From an uncultured bacterium (lineage in GTDB: Bacteria > Verrucomicrobiota > Kiritimatiellia > UBA8416 > CALETX01), in assembly GCA_937920455.1 (NCBI GenBank), contig CALETX010000200.1:1-15783 (forward strand): 15,783 bases of DNA. The letters run 5' to 3'. Position numbers and translations under genes: made by a program. Under the pieces are notes generated by a model. The model did not search any database and was not told the origin of the DNA. It saw nothing but the letters and a program-made list of their open reading frames with translations. This document shows, piece after piece, positions 1 to 7,494 of the stretch. How positions within the stretch are numbered: the stretch's first letter is position 1; the number at the start of each line of letters is the position of its first letter.

Positions 1-74
1 CTTTACTCTTGCTCGGCTGCACTCTGATTCGTTTCCATAGTTCAAAACTTTGGTTTAGTATTCTACATTGACCT

Positions 75-992
75 TTATCTACCTCTACAGTGATTGCAAC
101 TCACCCATTGGACATTTGAATTCAATGTTGTTCCCCAGTTCTCCCAGCATACCTGTTCTACAAGCCTTACGTGAACTTCGCTGCGCTTTTCGTGACGACG
201 AACAAGCCTTTTTACAAGATCTACGAACTGCGTGTGCATTGTGACCGCTGGTAGACCTACTTGACCCGCCTGCTCCATGATTGAGTCTAGCGCGGCAAAA
301 TCAAAATTTCCCTTTGACTTTTCAATATCACCCCAGTTGGAAACCGGATCCCAAATCACGTCCAGCCCTGTGTATCCCATCCGCCGATTTTTCCTGAGCA
401 TCTCATCCCGATCTTCTGGCGTCATTTTGAAAAACTTTTCGTCGGCCAGCCTTGAGAAGCGAATACCGCAGCGCCGCTCTCTTTCGCGTCCAATATCGTC
501 CCATGGCGCTGGTTCGGTCACCACCGTCCACTTCGCCTTCTGTGATGCTGTTGCGATCACGTTCGAAACCAGAAGTTCCTTCAGAGTCATCGTTCGAACA
601 TAATGCGCCCCCGTCCGTTCCGCAGCCTCAGCGCGCGCCTTGCCTACGATGGTCAAGGCTTTGCTCAAGGAGTCGTTCGTCAGAGCGCAATCCAGTGCGG
701 CCCTCAGACCCATTGCTCCATTGTCCACAGCGTGGAGAACGTCGTAGAGAGCCTCGGTTTCTACAAAGCCGTTTTCAACTGACTCAGACATGTCGGGCCC
801 GCCCCAGGCAGACAGGTAAACCGCCAGAGTCATAGAGTCATGCAGATTCTGTACGGCAAACCTGTGCAGCATCCTCAGGTCTTCCATCGCCTCTAATTCG
901 GCCCTTACCGCAGCCTCCTCAGACGAGTGTGACAATAACGCCACGGAAATCGTGACCACAATTCCACTCACAATCCTTATTCTACGGCTCAT
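75..992 (-). CDS. Secreted protein with truncated glycosidase-like (TIM-barrel) C-terminus; probable gene remnant
   Basis: I start this gene at the ATG at 992, not at the upstream in-frame codon at 1019, because a GAAGGAGA ribosome binding site sits just ahead of it. The protein then begins MSRRIRIVSGIVVTISVALL, a typical signal peptide. About 130 residues of unrecognised, mostly helical sequence follow. Next comes a stretch with the pattern G-Y-x-G-L-D-V-I-W...W-x-x-I-E...G-x-F-D-F...LD, which resembles the first strands of GH42-like or related (alpha/beta)8 glycosidases. The protein stops about 80 residues later, far short of such a domain and without catalytic acids I can identify. The tail (EQVCWENWGTTLNSN) faintly recalls the N-x-x-W-G-T region of GH42, so an internal deletion is possible. 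Signal peptide and start are seen; glycosidase kinship is inferred and weak. It could also be an intact protein of unknown function. Confidence 0.5.
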   Translation of the reverse strand: MSRRIRIVSGIVVTISVALLSHSSEEAAVRAELEAMEDLRMLHRFAVQNLHDSMTLAVYLSAWGGPDMSESVENGFVETEALYDVLHAVDNGAMGLRAALDCALTNDSLSKALTIVGKARAEAAERTGAHYVRTMTLKELLVSNVIATASQKAKWTVVTEPAPWDDIGRERERRCGIRFSRLADEKFFKMTPEDRDEMLRKNRRMGYTGLDVIWDPVSNWGDIEKSKGNFDFAALDSIMEQAGQVGLPAVTMHTQFVDLVKRLVRRHEKRSEVHVRLVEQVCWENWGTTLNSNVQWVSCNHCRGR

Positions 993-1254
993 TACAGTCT
1001 CCTTCGCGCGTGGCGACACTCCTGAGCAGACCTTTCAATTAGCAAAACTCGCCGCAGCATCTGCCATCACCGGCTGGATTGGCGCCCCAAGACTCCGTTC
1101 CACCAATACCTTTTCTTTTTTTATCCTGCCAATACTATCATCTTGCTTCCAACCTCCGCAATACCGTTCCTGTGCCTTGATTATGATTGCGAAGAGCGCC
1201 AGGAAGGATAGGATGTAAAAAGCATGGAGTCCGAGTCGAAAGGAGAAACCATCA
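993..1254. other. Intergenic region between divergent genes; only weak promoter-like signals
   Basis: This 262-nt stretch separates the leftward secreted-protein gene from the rightward purF-like gene. A leftward frame is open from beyond 1254 down to a TGA at 1035-1037. It encodes a hydrophobic segment (FYILSFLALFAIII), but it has no ATG and no ribosome binding site, so I do not call a gene. I see no RNA gene or strong hairpin. Confidence 0.4.
1187..1214 (+). promoter_or_regulatory. Possible sigma-70-like promoter for the purF-like/ZIP pair
   Basis: TTGCGA (1187-1192) and TAGGAT (1209-1214) are separated by 16 nt, each matching the consensus at 4 of 6 bases. They lie about 40 nt upstream of the ATG at 1255. 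The match is weak and the call rests mainly on position. Confidence 0.25.
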
Positions 1255-2661
1255 ATGGGCGGCTTTTTTGGTGTTGCTTCGAAAACTTCCTGCGTCAGCG
1301 ACCTGTTCTATGGAACCGACTACCATTCGCATTTAGGGACAAGAAGAGGGGGTATGGCCGTCATCGGCAAACACGGCTTTGTCAGGCATATCCACAACAT
1401 CGAAAACGCGCAATTCAGGTCGAAATTTGAGACCGATGTTCTTACCATGGAAGGGCGCACCGGCATCGGAGTCATAAGCGATTACGAGGACCAGCCCCTC
1501 CTCATCGCATCACATCTGGGCAATTATGCGATAGTGACGGTCGGCATCATCAACAACGCGGCTCAACTGGCAGCACGGGCATTCGGCCGGCGCGCGACTC
1601 ATTTCGCAGAGCTGGGGGGGGGTGAAATCAATCCGACGGAACTGGTCGCCACCCTGATCAACGAGGCCGACACTTTTGAAGACGGCATCCGCAACGCGCA
1701 AGAGCGCATCGACGGATCCTGTTCCATCCTTCTCCTGACATCACGCGGAATTTACGCTGCACGCGACCGTTTCGGGCGGACGCCGGTGATTTGCGGAAGG
1801 AAAAAGAACCGCAAGGCATACGCCGTAACCATGGAAACCACCGCCTTCCCGAATCTCGACTTTGAGACAGTTAGCTATTTGGGGCCTGGCGAAGTTGCGC
1901 TCATCACTGCTGAAGGAGTTGAATGCAAGAAGAAACCACTCTCAAAGCTCCGTATTTGTTCGTTTCTCTGGATCTATTACGGGTATCCATCCTCCCATTA
2001 TGAGGGAATTAACGTCGAGGAAGTGCGTTACCGTTGCGGCGCCGTCCTTGCGCGAAATGAGACCGAAAAAATAGACATCGTTGCCGGAATTCCTGACTCT
2101 GGAACTTCACATGCCATGGGCTATGCAAATGAGGCAGGGCTACCTTTCATCAGGCCTTTCGTAAAGTACACGCCAACCTGGCCACGTAGTTTTATGCCCC
2201 AGGATCAGTCCGTGCGTAAGCTTGTAGCTGCCATGAAGCTCATCCCAATACCTGAACTGATCGCCGGCCAGCGCATGCTTTTTTGCGAAGATTCCATTGT
2301 CAGAGGAACGCAGCTTGGAGACATCATTCGCCGGCTGTTCCTCCTTGGCGCAAAGGAGGTGCATATGCGACCCGCTTGCCCGCCCCTCATTTTCGGCTGC
2401 AAGTTCCTGAACTTCTCCCGCTCAAAGACAGAACTCGAACTCGCGGCGCGCCGCGCAATACACGAGATCGAAGGCAAGGATCCACGCAACCTCGACGCCT
2501 ATACTAACCCATGTTCCGACAAGTATTGCGTCATGGTCGAAAAAATCCGACGACGGCTCGGTCTCACTACGCTTCGCTATCAAAAATTGGACGATATGAT
2601 CGCAGCAATCGGCCTGCCACTCAGTAAATTGTGCACATATTGCTGGACAGGACACGATTAG
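1255..2661 (+). CDS. Amidophosphoribosyltransferase (PurF)-like protein lacking the N-terminal catalytic cysteine
   Basis: 468 aa. Classical PurF transfers ammonia from glutamine to PRPP, the first step of purine synthesis, using an N-terminal class-II glutaminase domain and a C-terminal phosphoribosyltransferase domain. Both domains are recognisable. The glutaminase part covers about residues 1-225 (HSHLGTRRGGMAV near 24-36, SHLGNYA near 86-92, RDRFGRTP near 170-177). The PRTase part covers about 250-440, with the PRPP-binding loop FCEDSIVRGT at 343-352. The start is fixed by AAAGGAGAAA seven to eight nt before ATG 1255. After the Met the protein reads GGFFGV, so the Cys1 nucleophile of PurF is absent. 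However, Cys235, Cys382, Cys460 and Cys463 (LCTYCWTG at the end) match the four [4Fe-4S] ligands of the Bacillus-type enzyme. I recall such GGFFG-type paralogs in Bacteroidota and other phyla. It may be ammonia-dependent or have another role, so I do not assign the symbol purF. A run of nine G lies at 1614-1622. Stop is TAG; the next gene follows after 27 nt. Confidence 0.85.
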   Translation: MGGFFGVASKTSCVSDLFYGTDYHSHLGTRRGGMAVIGKHGFVRHIHNIENAQFRSKFETDVLTMEGRTGIGVISDYEDQPLLIASHLGNYAIVTVGIINNAAQLAARAFGRRATHFAELGGGEINPTELVATLINEADTFEDGIRNAQERIDGSCSILLLTSRGIYAARDRFGRTPVICGRKKNRKAYAVTMETTAFPNLDFETVSYLGPGEVALITAEGVECKKKPLSKLRICSFLWIYYGYPSSHYEGINVEEVRYRCGAVLARNETEKIDIVAGIPDSGTSHAMGYANEAGLPFIRPFVKYTPTWPRSFMPQDQSVRKLVAAMKLIPIPELIAGQRMLFCEDSIVRGTQLGDIIRRLFLLGAKEVHMRPACPPLIFGCKFLNFSRSKTELELAARRAIHEIEGKDPRNLDAYTNPCSDKYCVMVEKIRRRLGLTTLRYQKLDDMIAAIGLPLSKLCTYCWTGHD

Positions 2662-2688
2662 AAACGCTCCAGCCAGAGGAACCTCTCC

Positions 2689-3489
2689 ATGCCGCAACTC
2701 CCCCCGATGCTCCAGGCCCTTGTTGCAACACTGTTCACATGGGGCTTGACCGCCGCCGGCGCTGCCGTTGTCTTCCTCTTCAAGAATGTCAGCCTGCGTA
2801 TTCTGAACTCCATGCTCGGGTTCGCAGCGGGCGTCATGATAGCCGCCAGCTACTGGTCCCTGCTTGCGCCAGCAATCGAAATGGCGGAGGGAGGCCGCCT
2901 GCCATCATGGTTTCCAGCCGCCATTGGCTTCCTGTCCGGCGGAGCATTCCTCTGGATTTGCGATCGTCTTCTGCCGCATCTCCATCCCGGTGCACGCCCT
3001 GAACAACAAGAAGGATTGCCGTCAAGTTGGCGCAGAAGCGTCCTCCTGGTCCTGGCAATCACTCTGCACAATATCCCGGAAGGGCTCGCAGTCGGAGTTG
3101 CCTTCGGCGCGCTGTCGCACAACATTCCAGGGGCCACCTTCGGATCCGCCGTTGCGCTGGCAATAGGCATCGGATTGCAAAATTTTCCAGAAGGCATTGC
3201 GGTCGCCGTCCCTCTCAGACGAGAAGGAATGAGCCGTCCGAAAAGTTTCTGGTACGGACAGCTTTCAGGAGCAGTTGAGCCCATTGCAGGTGTGATCGGC
3301 GCAGCCGCCGTCACCTCAATCAAACCCTTATTGCCATACTCCCTGGCTTTCGCTGCAGGCGCAATGATTTATGTGGTCATCGAAGAATTAATTCCAGAGT
3401 CGCAACTCTCTCATGAAGCTCATTTCGCAACCATCGGGGCCATGCTGGGATTCGCGACAATGATGATTCTGGACGTGGCGCTTGGATGA
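2689..3489 (+). CDS. ZIP-family (GufA-like) divalent metal transporter
   Basis: 266 aa inner-membrane protein with about eight hydrophobic segments, the usual size for bacterial ZIP proteins, which import Zn2+ and related divalent cations. The signature metal-site helices are present: HNIPEGLAVG at 127-136 (TM4) and QNFPEGIAVA at 164-173 (TM5). Gln in place of the first His in TM5 is what I recall for the GufA/ZIP11 subfamily. EELIPE at 232-237 fits the conserved acidic motif in the later helices. A short hydrophilic, His/Glu-containing loop (about residues 96-112) separates the two halves. The ATG at 2689 is preceded by AGAGGAA. The gene follows the purF-like stop after 27 nt in the same direction and is probably co-transcribed. 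The ion transported cannot be read from the sequence. Confidence 0.88.
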   Translation: MPQLPPMLQALVATLFTWGLTAAGAAVVFLFKNVSLRILNSMLGFAAGVMIAASYWSLLAPAIEMAEGGRLPSWFPAAIGFLSGGAFLWICDRLLPHLHPGARPEQQEGLPSSWRRSVLLVLAITLHNIPEGLAVGVAFGALSHNIPGATFGSAVALAIGIGLQNFPEGIAVAVPLRREGMSRPKSFWYGQLSGAVEPIAGVIGAAAVTSIKPLLPYSLAFAAGAMIYVVIEELIPESQLSHEAHFATIGAMLGFATMMILDVALG

Positions 3490-3537
3490 AATGCTGTTCA
3501 GGACACGATCACCTCCACCGCGTTCCAAGCGAGATGG

Positions 3538-4498
3538 CTACGACTCTCTGCGGTGGAAGACACGACAACTCTCTGGAGCATGTTCCATCTCTATTTCATG
3601 TCCCCGTTCCATCATTGACCAGCCGCTTCGCCTGAATGTCATGCCCGTGTCCGAATCCTCAATCTCGTATTCCGCCCTGGGGGCAAGCCCGCGAAGCCTG
3701 AACACGGCCTTGACAAAAGGCGAGTCCGGCATCCTGAACGCAAGCAGCATTCCCTCCCCGAGATCCGTCCTGTGAAACTGCATAGCCGCCTACGCATCTT
3801 TCGCTGGAGAAGCAGGAGTCAAAGGATAATAATCTCCGTAGAAAAGCGGACGCGCTCTCCGGTATTCTACAAGCATTCTGCGATGCCACGCCCTATTGTA
3901 ATCATCACGTATTGAGGTATATGCGTACGGAAAAAAAGAAAATTGAAACGCCGGACCGCAGGCGCTTCTCACCCTGTATGTGTCCAGCCTGATACCCCTC
4001 ATGCGACTACCCATGTGCCGGTTTCGTGCAGCGGCGCCCAGTACGAAATACCCACAGACTTCCCTTCCGGACGTCTCGATGCTGAACATCAGACGCTTTG
4101 GAGAACCGAAGTTTGCAGGCGCAAAACGGGGCCCGGTTTTGTCGTCAAGGCCTGCAACCGCCCGAATACCACGGAGCGGCCTGTCGCTCCTTATTCTGAT
4201 CACGCTGTAAGCATGAGTTCCCGACCCGCGTTCAAACACTCTGCCCGCTAATGTCAGCGGCCCGCCGGCAATGAAGCGATTGATCTGCGGCATTCCCCAA
4301 CCCTGACTCCACTCCACAATAATTGGGCGGTCCATCACCCACGTTCCTGACATCGCGGCTGGCCACGCGGCCGCAAACCATTTTGCTTCCTCCGTTCCAG
4401 TCGGAACAAGGTCGGCAGACCTCGGGAACCTGGCGCTGTCGCCCTTTACCGAACGCTCCGATCCAATTGTTTCGTGCTCCTTGATAAGAACATCGAGC
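3538..4498 (-). pseudogene. Pseudogene: NPCBM domain plus C-terminal end of a GH36-type alpha-galactosidase, internal deletion and amber stop
   Basis: One frame runs leftward from 4542 to a stop at 3538, broken only by a TAG at 3790-3792. The first 187-codon open part (from the ATG at 4353) has an NPCBM-like carbohydrate-binding module: SQGWGMPQINR, then GGPLTLAGRVFERGSGTHA, then AVAGLDD. It passes directly into what looks like the very end of a melibiase/GH36 barrel (EYRRARPLFYGDYYPLTP). After the stop the frame continues AAMQFHRTDLGEGMLLAF through the expected C-terminal beta domain (FRLRGLAPRAEYEIEDSDTG). The family pattern as I recall it is D-A-W followed by Q-x-x-R-x-D-L-G-E-G, so the TAG replaces a Trp codon (TGG to TAG, one transition). 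The barrel with its catalytic aspartates is missing between module and tail, and no signal peptide or ribosome binding site is visible. Coding-like sequence continues upstream of 4353 without a clear start. Dead gene in my view. Confidence 0.75.
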
Positions 4499-6010
4499 TC
4501 AAGCCGTGAATAGGTTTTTGGAAGAAAAATTGGGATCGCTCGTCAGGTTCACTCCAATGCGCCGAAGCCCCGCCTCATCGCCAGGGGTAGGGATATGCGT
4601 CAGATGCATCTCGCATCCAGCCAGCATCTGAATCTTTTCCAGCGCAATTTGCGCCGCCGGATTCATGGCGGAACTTATGCTCAATGCTATCAGCGTTTCC
4701 TCAACATCGAGGCTGATATGCCGCATTTGCAGCGCGCCCTCCTTCATGCGGCCTATCGCCTCCACCACCGTCGGCGGAAGAAGCGGCAGATGATCAGGCA
4801 CGTTAGCTACATGTTTCAAGGCGTTCAAGACAAGACTCGACGCAGCATGCAGCAGCGGCGAATTCTTCCCAGTCACAATCGCGCCATCCCGGAGCTGGAT
4901 TGCTGCGCCGCAATAAATACCCTCATTGCCCTTGCCCCTGACTCGGCCTTCCTCGGCCGCCGCCCTTGCAGGCTGAACAACGGGCCTGTCATTGGGAGAT
5001 AATCCGGCCCTATCCATAATTGCCTGAATTCTTTCAACCGTACCCTTGTGCGTCAGGCCCATGGCATATTCGCAAGCGTATCGGAAGTAGCGCCGGATAA
5101 TCTCCTGCAAGGCGGCCCTACGCACAGCGGCATCGTCAACAATCCCAAAACCCGCTCGATTCACCCCCATGTCCGTCGGCGATCGGTAAACCGACTCGGC
5201 ACCCATGATCCTTTCCAGAATTCTTCTCAGAATGGGAAAGGCAGCGACATCGCGGTTGTAGTTGACTGCTGTCTTACCAAACGCTTCCAAGTGGTACGGA
5301 TCAATCTCGTTGTAATCACCTATATCCGCCGTGGCAGCTTCGTACGCCATGTTGACTGGATGATTGAGGGACAGATTCCATATGGGAAATGTTTCAAACT
5401 TCGCATATCCTGCCTTCAGACCGCGTTTGTATTCGTGATATATTTGGTTGAGACATGTAGCCAGCTTTCCGCTTCCAGGACCGGGCGCCGTCACCACCAC
5501 CAGCGGCCTTTTGGTCTCTATGTAAGGATTCGCTCCATAGCCTTCGTCACTGACCACCATGTCAATATTTGCCGGATACCCCTCAACGCGATGGTGCGTG
5601 TAAACCTTGATCCTCCGCCTTTCCAGCCTGTTCTTGAACAAACGCGCGGCGGGCTGTTCCTCGTAGCGCGTTATAACCACAGCCAGCGTCTCAATACCCC
5701 ACTCTCTCAAATCATCTATCAGCTTCAAAACATCCACGTCATACGTGATGCCGAAATCCGCGCGGATTTTCTTCCGCTCGATGTCGCCCGCGTAAATGCA
5801 GATAAGGATGTCCGCCTTGTCCTTCAGTTTCTGCAACAGACGCATCTTGACATTCGGATCAAAGCCAGGCAGCACTCGCGCCGCATGATAATCGAAAAGA
5901 AGCTTGCCTCCAAACTCCAGATACAGCTTGTTGTCAAACCGAGCGACGCGCTCAAGTATCGCTTCTGTCTGCTCGTTCAGATATTTCTCGTTGTCGAATC
6001 CGGTTTCCAT
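4499..6010 (-). CDS. DUF1846 family protein (function unknown, P-loop-like motif)
   Basis: 503 aa, the normal length for the DUF1846 family (around 490-505), a conserved cytosolic family known from many anaerobes, with solved structures but no settled function. Features seen: an N-terminal region starting GFDNEKYLNEQ, a Rossmann-like stretch ADILICIYAGDIERKKIRADFGITYD near 66-91, and APGPGSGK at 175-182 followed by LNQIYHEYKRG, which resembles a nucleotide-binding loop. A later motif, FPIWNLSLNHPVNMAYEAATADIGD, lies near 208-232. ATG 6010 has no good Shine-Dalgarno, and the gene begins 29 nt after the gcvPB stop. It is therefore the last intact gene of the gcvH-gcvPA-gcvPB transcript and may depend on translational coupling. 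Its end touches the glycosidase pseudogene. Whether it works with glycine cleavage is unknown; the linkage only suggests co-expression. Confidence 0.85.
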   Translation of the reverse strand: METGFDNEKYLNEQTEAILERVARFDNKLYLEFGGKLLFDYHAARVLPGFDPNVKMRLLQKLKDKADILICIYAGDIERKKIRADFGITYDVDVLKLIDDLREWGIETLAVVITRYEEQPAARLFKNRLERRRIKVYTHHRVEGYPANIDMVVSDEGYGANPYIETKRPLVVVTAPGPGSGKLATCLNQIYHEYKRGLKAGYAKFETFPIWNLSLNHPVNMAYEAATADIGDYNEIDPYHLEAFGKTAVNYNRDVAAFPILRRILERIMGAESVYRSPTDMGVNRAGFGIVDDAAVRRAALQEIIRRYFRYACEYAMGLTHKGTVERIQAIMDRAGLSPNDRPVVQPARAAAEEGRVRGKGNEGIYCGAAIQLRDGAIVTGKNSPLLHAASSLVLNALKHVANVPDHLPLLPPTVVEAIGRMKEGALQMRHISLDVEETLIALSISSAMNPAAQIALEKIQMLAGCEMHLTHIPTPGDEAGLRRIGVNLTSDPNFSSKNLFTA

Positions 6011-6039
6011 ATCCGTATTTCCATGGCGCTATCGCAGCA

Positions 6040-7494
6040 TCATGTGCGTGCGTAAACAACATCCATCTCCCTCGCTGCTTTCACTTCATCGGGACGGCTG
6101 ACAGGCGTTGACACAGGAGCCCGGAGAATGCTTTGCGGGTCTTCTGCAGCCATCTTCGCGATCTTCTTCATAGCCTCGATGAAAGCGTCCAGCGTTTCCT
6201 TGCTCTCGGTTTCGGTAGGCTCGATCATGAGAGACTCTTTGACAATAAGAGGGAAATAGACCGTCGGCGGATGGAATCCCTCGTCAATGAGCGCCTTGGC
6301 TATGTCCATAGCCCTTACTCCCCGTTCCGCCTGTTTCCTGGCCGAAAGAACAAACTCGTGCTTGCACAGCCGGTTATAAGGCAGATCGTAATCTTCTTTG
6401 AGCGCTGTCATGAGGTAGTTGGCGTTCAGAACGGCAGTTTCGCTCGCATCCACAAGTCCCTCCTTGCCCAGGAGAAGGATATACGCATACGCCTTCAGGC
6501 ACACCAGAAAGTTCGCATAAAACGGGGCGATGTACCCTATGGATTTTGGGTAGTCATAATCCAGCGCGTAAGTGTTGTCTGACCTCTTTACCACCCGGGA
6601 AACAGGAAGATACGGAGCAAGCTCCTCGCTAACGCCCACAGGCCCCGCCCCCGGCCCGCCGCCGCCATGCGGTGTGCCGAATGTCTTGTGAAGATTTACG
6701 TGCATAACATCTATGCCGACGTCCCCAGGGCGAAACTTTCCCAGAACAGCATTCAGATTGGCACCATCATAATAAACAAGAGCGCCATACTTATGCGCAA
6801 TTTCTACGACATCCCTGATGTGCGTATTGAAAATACCCAGCGTATTTGGATTTGTGACCATTATAGCTGCAGTTTCATCTCCCATTAGCCTTTCAAGTGC
6901 GCCAAGGTCGAGCATGCCTGTCGCAGGATTTGTAGGAACCGATATTGTCCGGAAACCTGCAATACTCGCACTGGCCGGATTTGTGCCATGCGCCTCATCC
7001 GGCACTATTACTTCAGTCTTTCTGCGTCCACTGTCGCGGTGATACGCGGCAACCAGCATCATTCCCGTAAGCTCGCCATGGGCCCCGGCCAGTGGCTGCA
7101 GCGTAAAAGCCTTCATCCTGGTGATCTCGCATGGAAGCTGCTCAAGATCGTACAGCGCCTGCAAGGCCCCCTGCACAAGCATGCCGCCATGCCTCAACTG
7201 AGGAAGAAACGGATGGAGCGAAGCAAAACCCTCGAGTCGAGCCACATCCTCAAGAATCTTGGGGTTATACTTCATAGTGCATGAGCCGAGCGGATAGAAT
7301 CCAGTGTCAACTCCGTAGTTACGACGCGACAACCAGGTAAAGTGTCGAACCACGTCCAGTTCGGAGAGCTCGCACAGCTCAGCGTCAGCCGATCGCCGGC
7401 ATTCCGCAGGCAGTGGTGGAGGCTCCGGAACGTCGCTCGCAGGAAGTCGAACACCCCTTCTCCCACGCACCGATTTTTCGAAAATCACTGCCAC
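6040..7494 (-). CDS. gcvPB: Glycine dehydrogenase (aminomethyl-transferring) subunit 2
   Basis: 484 aa, standard length for the C-terminal half of a split glycine decarboxylase (P protein). With GcvPA it decarboxylates glycine using pyridoxal phosphate and passes the aminomethyl group to the lipoyl arm of GcvH. Seen: the diagnostic FYPLGSCTMKYNPK near 66-79, LQPLAGAHGELTG near 132-144, DEAHGTNPASA near 166-176, and the PLP-binding lysine Lys270 in NLHKTFGTPHGGGGPG. It starts at GTG 7494 inside the gcvPA end, overlapping it by 10 nt, with GGAGG seven nt upstream inside gcvPA codons. This argues for coupled translation of the two subunits in equal amounts. No anomaly in the sequence. Confidence 0.96.
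   Translation of the reverse strand: MAVIFEKSVRGRRGVRLPASDVPEPPPLPAECRRSADAELCELSELDVVRHFTWLSRRNYGVDTGFYPLGSCTMKYNPKILEDVARLEGFASLHPFLPQLRHGGMLVQGALQALYDLEQLPCEITRMKAFTLQPLAGAHGELTGMMLVAAYHRDSGRRKTEVIVPDEAHGTNPASASIAGFRTISVPTNPATGMLDLGALERLMGDETAAIMVTNPNTLGIFNTHIRDVVEIAHKYGALVYYDGANLNAVLGKFRPGDVGIDVMHVNLHKTFGTPHGGGGPGAGPVGVSEELAPYLPVSRVVKRSDNTYALDYDYPKSIGYIAPFYANFLVCLKAYAYILLLGKEGLVDASETAVLNANYLMTALKEDYDLPYNRLCKHEFVLSARKQAERGVRAMDIAKALIDEGFHPPTVYFPLIVKESLMIEPTETESKETLDAFIEAMKKIAKMAAEDPQSILRAPVSTPVSRPDEVKAAREMDVVYART

Noticed and set aside
1035..1254. Leftward open frame with a hydrophobic stretch between the secreted-protein gene and purF-like gene
   Set aside because: It has no ATG and no ribosome binding site, and it runs antisense into the purF-like start. 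It is probably chance or a faint remnant.
5048..6055. 335-codon rightward open frame opposite the DUF1846 gene
   Set aside because: Its composition is that of an antisense shadow of a clear family member, with no recognisable domain and no ribosome binding site.
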